Source: Streptomyces griseoviridis (lineage in GTDB: Bacteria > Actinomycetota > Actinomycetes > Streptomycetales > Streptomycetaceae). From it: DNA of 64,000 nt. This document shows positions 26,050 through 33,406 of this stretch, piece after piece; position 1 is the first letter of the stretch, and each line of letters opens with the position of its first letter. A model generated the notes under the pieces. It made no database searches and was not told the origin of the DNA. It was given only the letters and a program-made list of their open reading frames with translations. The stretch spans positions 22,557-86,556 of the forward strand of contig BMSM01000030.1 of assembly GCA_014649155.1 (NCBI GenBank), read 5' to 3'. The translations under genes and the position numbers were made by a program.

Positions 26050-26440
26050 TCGTGCGCCGCGGTGGCAGCGGCCGTCGGCCGCGAGGTGGGCCTTCGTCAG
26101 TCCGCCGCGCGACCGCGAGCCCGAACCGTCCGTACGGGTCCCCGCGCGGTGAACCGGTGCGCTCCCTGGGCGCCGGTTCACCGACGCACGTCGGCCAACG
26201 GTCGATGACCCGAGGCCGGTGAGGGCCTCGTGAAGGCCAGGCGCCCAGCCGGCCGGCACGTCCCAGGTATCGTCGACGTACCGCCATGGGGTGGCCCGGG
26301 GTATCTCGAAACCGGCTCCGAGCTGCGCGAACGTCTCGTTCTTCCGCGGCTGGACCAGGGTGAGCAGCGCCTGCTGGAAGCAACCGGGCCCGCGCCGGCG
26401 CGTGTTGCGGGCCCACCTGGTCCGGCAGGCTCCGCAGCAG
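26050..26440 (-). pseudogene. Degenerate IS5-family transposase remnant
   Basis: Minus-strand translation gives FQQALLTLVQPRKNETFAQL and ATPWRYVDDTWDVPAGWAP (about 26379-26215), which match the N-terminal helix-turn-helix region of IS5-family transposases. About 95 bp further on, in the same frame, SRSRGGLTKAHLAADGRC (26121-26068) matches a motif from the central catalytic part of such enzymes. The DNA between them is too short for an intact protein and the DDE catalytic triad is not assembled. This is a deleted or chimeric remnant. Confidence 0.7.
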
Positions 26441-26731
26441 CCGCACACACCCGGCGCTTCGCGGTCCAGCGGCACTACGAAGGTCCGTGGCGCGAGTTCT
26501 CCGTGCCGGGCGCAGCGAGCCCGTTGCGGACACCGGTGCGCCGTCCGGCCACGTGCCGGCCGGTCCCGGTCAGCGAGGCGGTGAGCCCAGTCGGGGCCGA
26601 CGCGTGGCAGGTCGGCCTCGGTCGGAAAACCACTCGCGACCGGTGGCGCGGGTGGCTAGGCTCCCTTTCGTTCCCGCGGCCGTTCGCGTGCCGCTGCTGT
26701 CCGCTGTGCGTGATCTTGGAGGTGTCGACCG

Positions 26732-26803
26732 ATGGCTGTCGCCGCGACGGGCGTTGCCCGCATCCGGAAGTTCGTCAAGTCCACCTCCGTGGCCGCCGGC
26801 TGA
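26732..26803 (+). CDS. Candidate 23-residue small ORF upstream of rsgA
   Basis: An ATG at 26732 is preceded by GGAGG with a nine-base spacer, one of the best ribosome-binding sites in the region. The peptide starts MAVAATGVARIRKFVKSTS and ends after four more residues at TGA. It is basic and possibly helical, with no signal peptide. It lies 48 bp before the rsgA start and could be an upstream leader or an independent small protein. I do not know a homologue. Confidence 0.4.
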   Translation: MAVAATGVARIRKFVKSTSVAAG

Positions 26804-26851
26804 CCTCACTCCTTCTTCCGTGCCCGTGGGCGCGGTGCCGGGGCCACCCTT

Positions 26852-27976
26852 GTGAAGGGTCACCCCTTGTCTTCCTCTTCTCTCCCGAGCCCGTCCGCCT
26901 CGCATCCGCTCCAGCCGTACGGCTGGGACGCGGGCTGGGAGGACGAGTTCGCCCCCTACGCCCCGCAGGGGCTCGTGCCCGGTCGGGTCGTCCGCGTCGA
27001 CCGGGGCCGGTGCGACGTCGTCACACCGGGCGGCACCGTCCGGGCCGACACCGAGTTCGTCGTCCCCCGCGACCCGATGAAGGTCGTCTGCACGGGGGAC
27101 TGGGTCGCCGTCGACCCCGAGGGCGGTGATCCGCGGTACGTGCGGACGCTGCTCCCGCGCCGCACGGCGTTCGTCCGGTCCACCTCCTCCAAGCGGTCCG
27201 AGGGGCAGATCCTCGCCGCCAACGTCGACCACGCCGTCGTGGCCGTCTCCCTCGCCGTCGAACTCGACCTCGCCCGCGTCGAGCGGTTCCTCGCACTGGC
27301 CTGGGAGTCCGGTGCGCAGCCCGCCGTCGTGCTCACCAAGGCCGACCTCGTGCCCGACCCGGTGACGCTGGCGCACCTCGTGCGGGACGTGGAGACCAGC
27401 GCGCCCGGCGTGCCGGTGCTCACCGTCAGCGCCACCCTCGGCGAGGGGCTGGACGTCCTCGAAGCCGTCGTCGGCAGGGGGACCGCCGTCCTGCTCGGGC
27501 AGTCCGGCGCCGGCAAGTCCACCCTCGCCAACGCCCTGCTCGGCGCGGACGTCATGGACGTCCGGGCGGCCCGGGACGTCGACGGCAAGGGGCGGCACAC
27601 CACGACCACCCGCAACCTCCTCGCGCTGCCCGGCGGCGGCGTGCTGATCGACACCCCCGGCCTGCGGGGCGTCGGACTGTGGGACGCGGGCCACGGAGTC
27701 GGTCAGGTCTTCGCCGAGATCGAGGAGCTGGGCGCCGACTGCCGGTTCCACGACTGCGCCCACGAGAGCGAACCGGGCTGCGCGGTGCTCGCCGCCGTCG
27801 ACACCGGTGAGCTGCCCGTGCGACGGCTGGAGAGCTACCGCAAACTGCTGCGGGAGAACCAGCGGATCGTCGCCAAGACCGACGCCCGGGTCCGGGCCGA
27901 ACTGCGCAAGGAGTACAAGCGCCGGGGCGCCCTGGGCCGGGCCGCCATGGAGGCCAAGCGGGGGCACCTCGGCTAG
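26852..27976 (+). CDS. rsgA: Ribosome small-subunit-dependent GTPase A
   Basis: This protein of up to 374 residues has the circularly permuted GTPase order of RsgA: an OB fold first, then G4 (TKAD), G1 (GQSGAGKST) and G3 (DTPGLRG), and a zinc motif with the cysteines and histidine of CRFHDCAHESEPGC. RsgA acts late in 30S subunit maturation. The GTG at 26852 is the longest start. A TTG at 26867 has GAAGGG at better spacing and may be the true start, removing five residues. The protein is slightly longer than many homologues because of an N-terminal Ser/Pro-rich stretch. Confidence 0.93.
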   Translation: MKGHPLSSSSLPSPSASHPLQPYGWDAGWEDEFAPYAPQGLVPGRVVRVDRGRCDVVTPGGTVRADTEFVVPRDPMKVVCTGDWVAVDPEGGDPRYVRTLLPRRTAFVRSTSSKRSEGQILAANVDHAVVAVSLAVELDLARVERFLALAWESGAQPAVVLTKADLVPDPVTLAHLVRDVETSAPGVPVLTVSATLGEGLDVLEAVVGRGTAVLLGQSGAGKSTLANALLGADVMDVRAARDVDGKGRHTTTTRNLLALPGGGVLIDTPGLRGVGLWDAGHGVGQVFAEIEELGADCRFHDCAHESEPGCAVLAAVDTGELPVRRLESYRKLLRENQRIVAKTDARVRAELRKEYKRRGALGRAAMEAKRGHLG

Positions 27977-28043
27977 CCGCCACCCGGACGCCGTGTCCGA
28001 TTTCCGCCAGCCGGAGCCGTCCGGCTGACGGAGACTGGACGGC

Positions 28044-29423
28044 ATGGAGGACGACGACAGCAGGTACGAGGCGGTGCGCAGCCGGGACGGACGGTTCGAC
28101 GGCGCGTTCTTCTTCGGCGTGACGACGACCGGCGTGTACTGCCGGCCCAGCTGCCCCGCCCGTACGCCGCTCCGCCGCAACGTGCGGTTCTTCCCGACGG
28201 CCGCCGCCGCGCAGGGCTCCGGGTTCCGGGCCTGCCGGCGGTGCCGTCCGGACGCCGTGCCCGGCTCGGCCCAGTGGGACGTGCGCGCCGACGTCGTCGG
28301 CCGGGCCGTACGGCTGATCGGCGACGGCGTCGTCGACCGCGAGGGTGTCACCGGGCTCGCCGCCCGCCTCGGCTACAGCGCCCGGCAGGTGCAGCGGCAG
28401 CTCACCGCCGAGCTGGGCGCAGGACCGGTCGCCCTGGCCCGCGCCCAGCGCGCGCACACCGCGCGCGTCCTGCTCCAGACCACCGGGATGCCGGTCACCG
28501 AGGTGGCCTTCGCGGCCGGCTTCGCCAGCGTCCGCCAGTTCAACGACACCGTCCGCGCGGTCTACGCCGACACCCCGAGCGCGCTGCGCGCCGCCGCCCC
28601 CGCCCGGGACCGGGCGGCCGCCGCCGCGGCCGGCGCGATACCGCTGCGGCTCGCCCACCGGGGCCCCTACCGGGCCGGCCCCGTCTTCGACCTGCTCGCG
28701 CGGGAGGCCGTCGCCGGCGTGGAGGAGGTGAGCGGTCCTCCCGGCCGCCGCGTCTACCGGCGCACCCTCCGGCTGCCCTACGGCACCGGTGTCGCCGCCG
28801 TCGACGAGCGGACCGGCGCGCCGCGCTCCGGCAGCGGCGGCTGGCTCGACGCGCGGCTGCGCCTCACCGACCCGCGCGACCTGACCACCGCCGTCCGCCG
28901 GCTGCGGCGCCTGTTCGACCTCGACGCCGACCCGTACGCCGTCGACGAACGGCTCGGTGCCGACCCCCGCCTCGCCCCGCTGGTCGCCGCCCGCCCCGGG
29001 CTGCGCTCCCCGGGCGCCGCCGACCCCGAGGAACTGGCGGTCCGGGCGGTGACCGGCCGCCGCGAGGCGGAACGGCTGGTCCGGGCGTACGGCAAGCGGC
29101 TCGACGCGCCCTGCGGCGGGCTCACCCACCTGTTCCCCGAACCGGCCGCGCTCGCCGGGGCCGAACCGGACGGCCCCGCCGGGCCGCTCGCCGCCGCCCT
29201 CGCCGACGGCGCCGTACGCCTCGACCCCGGCGCCGACCGGGACGAGGCGTGCCGCGCCCTGCGCGCGCTGCCCGGCCTGGACCCTGCCGTCATCGCCACC
29301 GTCCGCACCCGTGCCCTGGGCGACCCGGACGTCGCCCCGCCCGGCCTCGACACACCCGGCACCTGGCGCCCCTGGCGCTCGTACGCCCTGAACCACCTGC
29401 GCGCAGCAGGGGAGTCGGAGTAG
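28044..29423 (+). CDS. Ada-type methyl-DNA sensor fused to AraC HTH and an AlkA-like domain
   Basis: This 459-residue protein starts at the ATG at 28044. Residues 1-70 are the Ada methylphosphotriester domain, with zinc cysteines C33, C37, C64 and C67 in GVYCRPSC and CRRC; C33 would accept the methyl group. Residues about 80-165 are an AraC-type helix-turn-helix. Residues 190-455 are AlkA-like and end in WRPWRSYALNHL. The glycosylase active region looks eroded: the helix-hairpin-helix reads LPGLDPAVIA, and the usual PTDLG with the catalytic Asp reads PPGLD. It probably senses alkylation and activates repair genes including the ogt-like gene three bases downstream. Confidence 0.88.
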   Translation: MEDDDSRYEAVRSRDGRFDGAFFFGVTTTGVYCRPSCPARTPLRRNVRFFPTAAAAQGSGFRACRRCRPDAVPGSAQWDVRADVVGRAVRLIGDGVVDREGVTGLAARLGYSARQVQRQLTAELGAGPVALARAQRAHTARVLLQTTGMPVTEVAFAAGFASVRQFNDTVRAVYADTPSALRAAAPARDRAAAAAAGAIPLRLAHRGPYRAGPVFDLLAREAVAGVEEVSGPPGRRVYRRTLRLPYGTGVAAVDERTGAPRSGSGGWLDARLRLTDPRDLTTAVRRLRRLFDLDADPYAVDERLGADPRLAPLVAARPGLRSPGAADPEELAVRAVTGRREAERLVRAYGKRLDAPCGGLTHLFPEPAALAGAEPDGPAGPLAAALADGAVRLDPGADRDEACRALRALPGLDPAVIATVRTRALGDPDVAPPGLDTPGTWRPWRSYALNHLRAAGESE

Positions 29424-29426
29424 CTC

Positions 29427-30062
29427 ATGGACACCCTCACGTACTGGACCGAGATCGGCAGCCCGCTCGGGCCGCTGCTGCTCACCGCCGCCACCGACGG
29501 GGCGCTGACCTCGCTGTCCGTGCCCGGCCAGAAGGGCGGGCGGACCGTCCAGGACGGCGTGGGCCGGTCCGATCCCGGTCCCTTCCGGGAGGCCGCCGAG
29601 CAGCTCGCCGCGTACTTCGCCGGGGAACTGACCGAGTTCCGGCTGCCGCTGCGCGCCGAGGGCACCGCCTTCCGGACGGCGGTCTGGGAGGCCCTGGACG
29701 CGGTCCCCTACGGGACGACCACCACCTACGGGGCGATCGCGGCCCGCGTCGGCGCCTCCCGGGCCGCCGTACGGGCCGTCGGGGGCGCGATCGGCGCCAA
29801 CCCGCTGCTGATCCTGCGCCCCTGCCACCGGGTGATCGGCGCCGACGGCTCGCTGACCGGGTACGCGGGCGGACTGGAGCGCAAGACGCGGCTGCTGACC
29901 CTGGAGGGGGTGCTCGCAGGGGCCGGACCGCTGGGGGATCAGCCCGCGACCACCGCGCCCAGCCAGGCCCCGGTGATCAGCAGGCAGGCGAACAGCTCGG
30001 TCAGCACGCTCCAGCCGCCCGAGCGCATCGCCGACCGCAGCGCCGCGACCGCGTCGCCGTGA
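29427..30062 (+). CDS. ogt: Methylated-DNA--[protein]-cysteine S-methyltransferase
   Basis: This 211-residue protein has the alkyl-acceptor motif R-P-C133-H-R-V and the upstream segment FRTAVWEALDAVPYGTTTTYG of the MGMT fold, so it should repair O6-methylguanine by irreversible transfer to Cys133. It follows the Ada-like gene by three bases and is surely co-transcribed with it. Residues after about 166 are beyond the normal end of the family. The last 40 codons are antisense to the DUF456 gene and are rich in Ser, Ala and Thr, so this tail may be non-functional. Confidence 0.9.
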   Translation: MDTLTYWTEIGSPLGPLLLTAATDGALTSLSVPGQKGGRTVQDGVGRSDPGPFREAAEQLAAYFAGELTEFRLPLRAEGTAFRTAVWEALDAVPYGTTTTYGAIAARVGASRAAVRAVGGAIGANPLLILRPCHRVIGADGSLTGYAGGLERKTRLLTLEGVLAGAGPLGDQPATTAPSQAPVISRQANSSVSTLQPPERIADRSAATASP

Positions 30063-30421
30063 CGGCCCAGGCGGTGCCGTTCGGCCAGGTAGACGCCGGC
30101 GAGGAAGCCGGGGACGGCGCCCACCACGGGAAGCAGCACGAAACCGAGGAGGGCGCCGCAGCCGCCGTACACCGTCAGCCGGCCCTCGGAGTCCGTGGCC
30201 CGCAGCCGGTGGGACGGCAGGGCCCAGCGCACCGCCAGGGACAGCAGCAGCACGGCCGTCGCGCCCACCAGCACCGCCCAGGCCAGCGGCCGGGGGTCCT
30301 TCAGCGCCCACCACAGCACCGCCGCCCACACCAGCCAGGACCCCGGCATCCCGGGCAGCAGGACACCGCACAGTCCCAGCAGGACGACCAGTCCCACCAG
30401 CAGGAGGTCCACCGCTCCCAT
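29939..30421 (-). CDS. DUF456 family membrane protein
   Basis: This 160-residue protein starts at the ATG at 30421. It has about four hydrophobic segments (LLLVGLVVLLGLCGVLLPG, SWLVWAAVLWWAL, AVLVGATAVLLLSLAV, and CGALLGFVLLPVVGAVPGFLAG) followed by a charged helix and a last membrane segment. The glycine-rich GVLLPGMPGSW and GAVPGFLAGVYLAE motifs are typical of DUF456. Function is unknown. The 3' end overlaps the convergent ogt gene by 124 bp. Confidence 0.87.
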   Translation of the reverse strand: MGAVDLLLVGLVVLLGLCGVLLPGMPGSWLVWAAVLWWALKDPRPLAWAVLVGATAVLLLSLAVRWALPSHRLRATDSEGRLTVYGGCGALLGFVLLPVVGAVPGFLAGVYLAERHRLGRHGDAVAALRSAMRSGGWSVLTELFACLLITGAWLGAVVAG

Positions 30422-30474
30422 CCGACCAGGGTGCCCCGGGCGGCGGGCCGCCGCCTCCGCAGACCGCGCCCGGC

Positions 30475-31458
30475 TCACCGGTCCCGTGCGACCCAGCCCC
30501 GCTCGTAGGCGTGCCAGCCCAGTTGCAGCCGCGTGGTCACCCCGGTCAGCTCCATCAGCCGCTTCACCCGGCGCTGCACGGTACGCAGCCCCAGGTCGAG
30601 CTGTTTGGCGACGCTCGCGTCGGTCAGCCCGGCCAGCAGCAGGGAGAGGATCTCCAGGTCGGTGGCGTCGGGGCCGTCCGGGGCGTTCTCGCTCACCCCG
30701 CGGCTGCCGAGCCGCAGCGGCAGGGCCTCCCGCCACACCGTCTCGAACAGGCCGGTGAGCAGTTCCAGCAGACCGCTGGCGTGCACCACCAGCGCGGCCG
30801 GTTCGGCGGAGCGGGCGGTGAGCGGTACGAGGGCGAGGGTGCCGTCGGCGACCACCAGTTTGGTCGGCACCCGGTCCACCACGCGTACCTGCTCGCCGCG
30901 GTCGAGCGCCGCCGTCAGCTCCGTGATGCCGTCCGGCCGGTCCAGTACCGCCCGCTCCACCACCGCCCGGTAGCGGACGCCGCGCGCGGTCGCCTCCTCC
31001 TCCGCGTGGTTCTCCATGCCGGTGACCGCCACCGGGGAGCCCGTGACCAGCGCGCACACCTCCTCGGCCGCGCCGAGCTGGAGCTGGAGGAAGCGCCGGG
31101 TGACCGCCGCCGCGCCGGTCACCACCTCCACCAGGTCGTGCACCGCGGGCTCGCCCGCCGCCGCCCGGTACTCCTCCGCCAGCAGCGCGGCGGCCAGCTC
31201 CGCCCGTTCCAGTTCGTGCCGGTGCTGGGTGAGCAGCGCGCCCAGCGCCACGCCGGGCGGCGCCGCGACCCAGCGGCCCGGCCGGCCGGGCGACTGGGCC
31301 GCCAGACCGTTCTGCTCCAGCCGCCGCAGCGCCCGCTCGGTGTCCTGCTCGCCGAGCGCCAGCCGCCGGGCCAGCTCGGGCACGTCGGCGGCGCCCACGG
31401 ACACCAGGACGCGGTACGCCGACTCCTGAGCCTCCTCCAGCCCCAGCACTCCCAGCAT
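30475..31458 (-). CDS. TrmB-like/LuxR-type transcriptional regulator
   Basis: This 327-residue protein starts at the ATG at 31458 behind GGGGAGGGACGG. Residues 5-65 form a winged-helix TrmB-like domain (DVPELARRLALGEQDTERALRRLEQNGL). A long helical region follows. Residues about 265-320 form a LuxR-type helix-turn-helix (LEILSLLLAGLTDASVAKQL, then LRTVQRRVKRLMEL). Streptomyces carry many such proteins of unknown target. It is divergent from the PP2C-like gene over 258 bp, in which I see no other gene. Confidence 0.87.
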   Translation of the reverse strand: MLGVLGLEEAQESAYRVLVSVGAADVPELARRLALGEQDTERALRRLEQNGLAAQSPGRPGRWVAAPPGVALGALLTQHRHELERAELAAALLAEEYRAAAGEPAVHDLVEVVTGAAAVTRRFLQLQLGAAEEVCALVTGSPVAVTGMENHAEEEATARGVRYRAVVERAVLDRPDGITELTAALDRGEQVRVVDRVPTKLVVADGTLALVPLTARSAEPAALVVHASGLLELLTGLFETVWREALPLRLGSRGVSENAPDGPDATDLEILSLLLAGLTDASVAKQLDLGLRTVQRRVKRLMELTGVTTRLQLGWHAYERGWVARDR

Positions 31459-31716
31459 CAGACGCCGTCCCTCCCCTGGACCCAGCCTCCGGGCCGCCCG
31501 CCGTGGCGGAAAACGGCCACGGCGCAAACCCGCCTGCGCACATCATCGCCGTACCGCCCGGCACTCTGCCAAGGTGACCTGCGGCGACGCGTTCGCCGCC
31601 CGTGCCGTCGCCGGGCGGTTCTCCCGTGGGGGGTGGGACCGCCCGGCGGCTTCCAGGGCGCCGGATTTCGCGGACGCGCCGTTTCCAACCGGCCCGCGCG
31701 GTGGACAATCGGAGGC

Positions 31717-33387
31717 ATGAGTCAGCAGGGGGCACGTCCCAACGGCCGGGAGGACGACTGGTGGCGGGAACTCTACGACGACGCCCGCGACGACACGGGG
31801 GGCACGGCGGCGGCCGACTCCCTGGACGACCGGTTCGCTTCGGCGACGGGGGCGCTGGACGGGGACCCGTTCGCCTCGGAGACGGAGACGGAGACGGAGA
31901 CGGGGACGGGGACGGCGGACGCCGGCCGGCCCGGTCCCGGGGCGCCGGAAGCGGACCGGTACGCCCCGGGGGCCGGGGCACCGGACGCCCGACCCGACCG
32001 CCGCGATACCCCCGACCGGCCTCCCCGACCCGACCGGCGCGCCCCCGGCGGCCCGGTGTCCGTGCCCCCGCCCCTCGATCCGCCCCGCACACCCCCTGAT
32101 CCGACCGGCCGGGAGAGCGCCGGCCCACGGCCTCCCGCCCCGCCGAGCCCCGTTCCGCGGAATCCCGCCCCGCGCACCGGCTCACCGGAATCCGCCGCCC
32201 CGCCCCGCCCCGTCCCACCGCCGAGCCCGGTCACTCCTCCACCGCCCGCCCCTCCCGCACCACCGCCCCCCGCCCCGCGCCCGCCCCCCGCCTCGCCCCC
32301 GCCTCCGCCCCCCGCCTCGCCCCCGCCTCCGCTCCCCGCCGACTGGCCCCCGGCCGACCCCGGCGCCGTGAGCCCCGCCCCGCTCCATCGCCCCGCCCCC
32401 GCGGATCACGCCGGCTCCGGGCCTCCCGCCTACGACGCCGAGCCCGTCGCCCTGCCGGCCGCCGATCCCGACGCCCTGGACGACCTGGTGCCGGACACGG
32501 TGCTGGACGGCGCCCGGTACGGGTCCTGCACCCTGCGCGCCCTCTCCGCGCGCGGCGACTCCGCCCGCTTCCGCGGCGAACCGCGGCGTGACGCGCTGCT
32601 CACCGCCCGGTTCGGCACGGGCGACGACGCCCTGGTCCTGGTCGCGATGGCCACCGGCGCCCGCGCCGCCGCCGGTGCGCACCGCGCCGCCGCCGAGGTC
32701 TGCCGCTGGATCGGCCGGGCCGTGGGCCGCGACCACCTCCGGCTCGTCGAGGACCTGCGCGCCGCCCGCCGCGGCGACCTCAAGTCCGGCCTGCACCGCC
32801 TCACCGACCGCAGCCTCGGCCGGCTCCGCGCCAGCGCCGCCGAACAGGGCCTGGCGCCCGAGGAGTACACGGCCGGACTGCGCTGCCTGCTGCTCCCCGC
32901 CGACCCCCGCTGCCGTACCCGGGTGTTCTTCGGGGTCGGCGCGGGCGGCCTGTTCCGGCTGCGGGACGGCGCCTGGCAGGACCTGGAGCCCCGGCCCGCC
33001 GGCGTCACCGGCGCCCCCGTGGCCGGCTTCGGCCCGCCGCCGGCCGGGACACCGGACGGCGACCGGCTCACCCTGGACCTCGGCGTCACCGCGCCGGCGA
33101 ACCCGCACCCGCACCCGCACCCGGGCCCGGACCCGCGCCCTTCCGCCGGGCCGCCCCGCGAACCCTTCCGGTTCCGTGCCTCCCTCGCCCGCCCGGGTGA
33201 TGTCCTGCTGCTGTGCACCGCCGGACTCGCGGACCCCCTGCGGGACGAGCCCGGACTGCGCGGGCTGCTCGCCGGGCGCTGGGCCGGCCGTACCCCGCCC
33301 GGTCTCACCGCCTTCCTCGGCGACACCCGGACCCGGGCCGAGGGGCACGCCGACGACCGCACGGCCGCCGCAGTATGGGAGGCATGA
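31717..33387 (+). CDS. PP2C-like protein with a proline-rich linker and apparently missing metal-site Asp residues
   Basis: This 556-residue protein starts at the ATG at 31717, with GGAGG almost touching the start. Residues 1-260 are disordered: an ETETET/GTGT repeat, then long Pro-rich runs. The C-terminal 290 residues resemble the PP2C_2 fold (SARFRGEPRRDALL, VLVAMATGARAAAGAH, LLLCTAGLADPLRDEPG). Where active enzymes have a DG pair (DGVGS; TDGLADP) this one has ATG and TAG, so two metal-site aspartates appear absent. It may be a pseudophosphatase or binder of a Ser/Thr kinase partner. No kinase is adjacent. It ends 19 bp before poxB. Confidence 0.8.
   Translation: MSQQGARPNGREDDWWRELYDDARDDTGGTAAADSLDDRFASATGALDGDPFASETETETETGTGTADAGRPGPGAPEADRYAPGAGAPDARPDRRDTPDRPPRPDRRAPGGPVSVPPPLDPPRTPPDPTGRESAGPRPPAPPSPVPRNPAPRTGSPESAAPPRPVPPPSPVTPPPPAPPAPPPPAPRPPPASPPPPPPASPPPPLPADWPPADPGAVSPAPLHRPAPADHAGSGPPAYDAEPVALPAADPDALDDLVPDTVLDGARYGSCTLRALSARGDSARFRGEPRRDALLTARFGTGDDALVLVAMATGARAAAGAHRAAAEVCRWIGRAVGRDHLRLVEDLRAARRGDLKSGLHRLTDRSLGRLRASAAEQGLAPEEYTAGLRCLLLPADPRCRTRVFFGVGAGGLFRLRDGAWQDLEPRPAGVTGAPVAGFGPPPAGTPDGDRLTLDLGVTAPANPHPHPHPGPDPRPSAGPPREPFRFRASLARPGDVLLLCTAGLADPLRDEPGLRGLLAGRWAGRTPPGLTAFLGDTRTRAEGHADDRTAAAVWEA
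31879..31914 (+). repeat. GAGACG/GGGACG hexanucleotide repeat inside the PP2C-like gene
   Basis: Six near-identical hexamers (GAGACG four times, then GGGACG) encode alternating Glu/Gly and Thr. Whole-hexamer slippage would change length without shifting frame. Confidence 0.75.
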
Positions 33388-33406
33388 GCCGGGCGTTCGT
33401 GCGTAC

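Larger units (their letters stand above)
25810..26851. other. Long intergenic region with transposase debris and a small ORF
   Basis: This 1-kb gap separates the leftward unknown block from rsgA. It holds decayed IS5-type transposase sequence at about 26050-26440 and a 23-codon ORF at 26732. A TAGGCT at 26657-26662 could be a -10 element for rightward transcription into the small ORF and rsgA, but no good -35 is visible. No inverted repeats marking an IS end could be found by eye. Confidence 0.6.

Noticed and set aside
30511..31716. N-terminal extension of the PP2C-like protein
   Set aside because: The open frame is antisense to the regulator gene; GGAGG and the ATG at 31717 mark the start.
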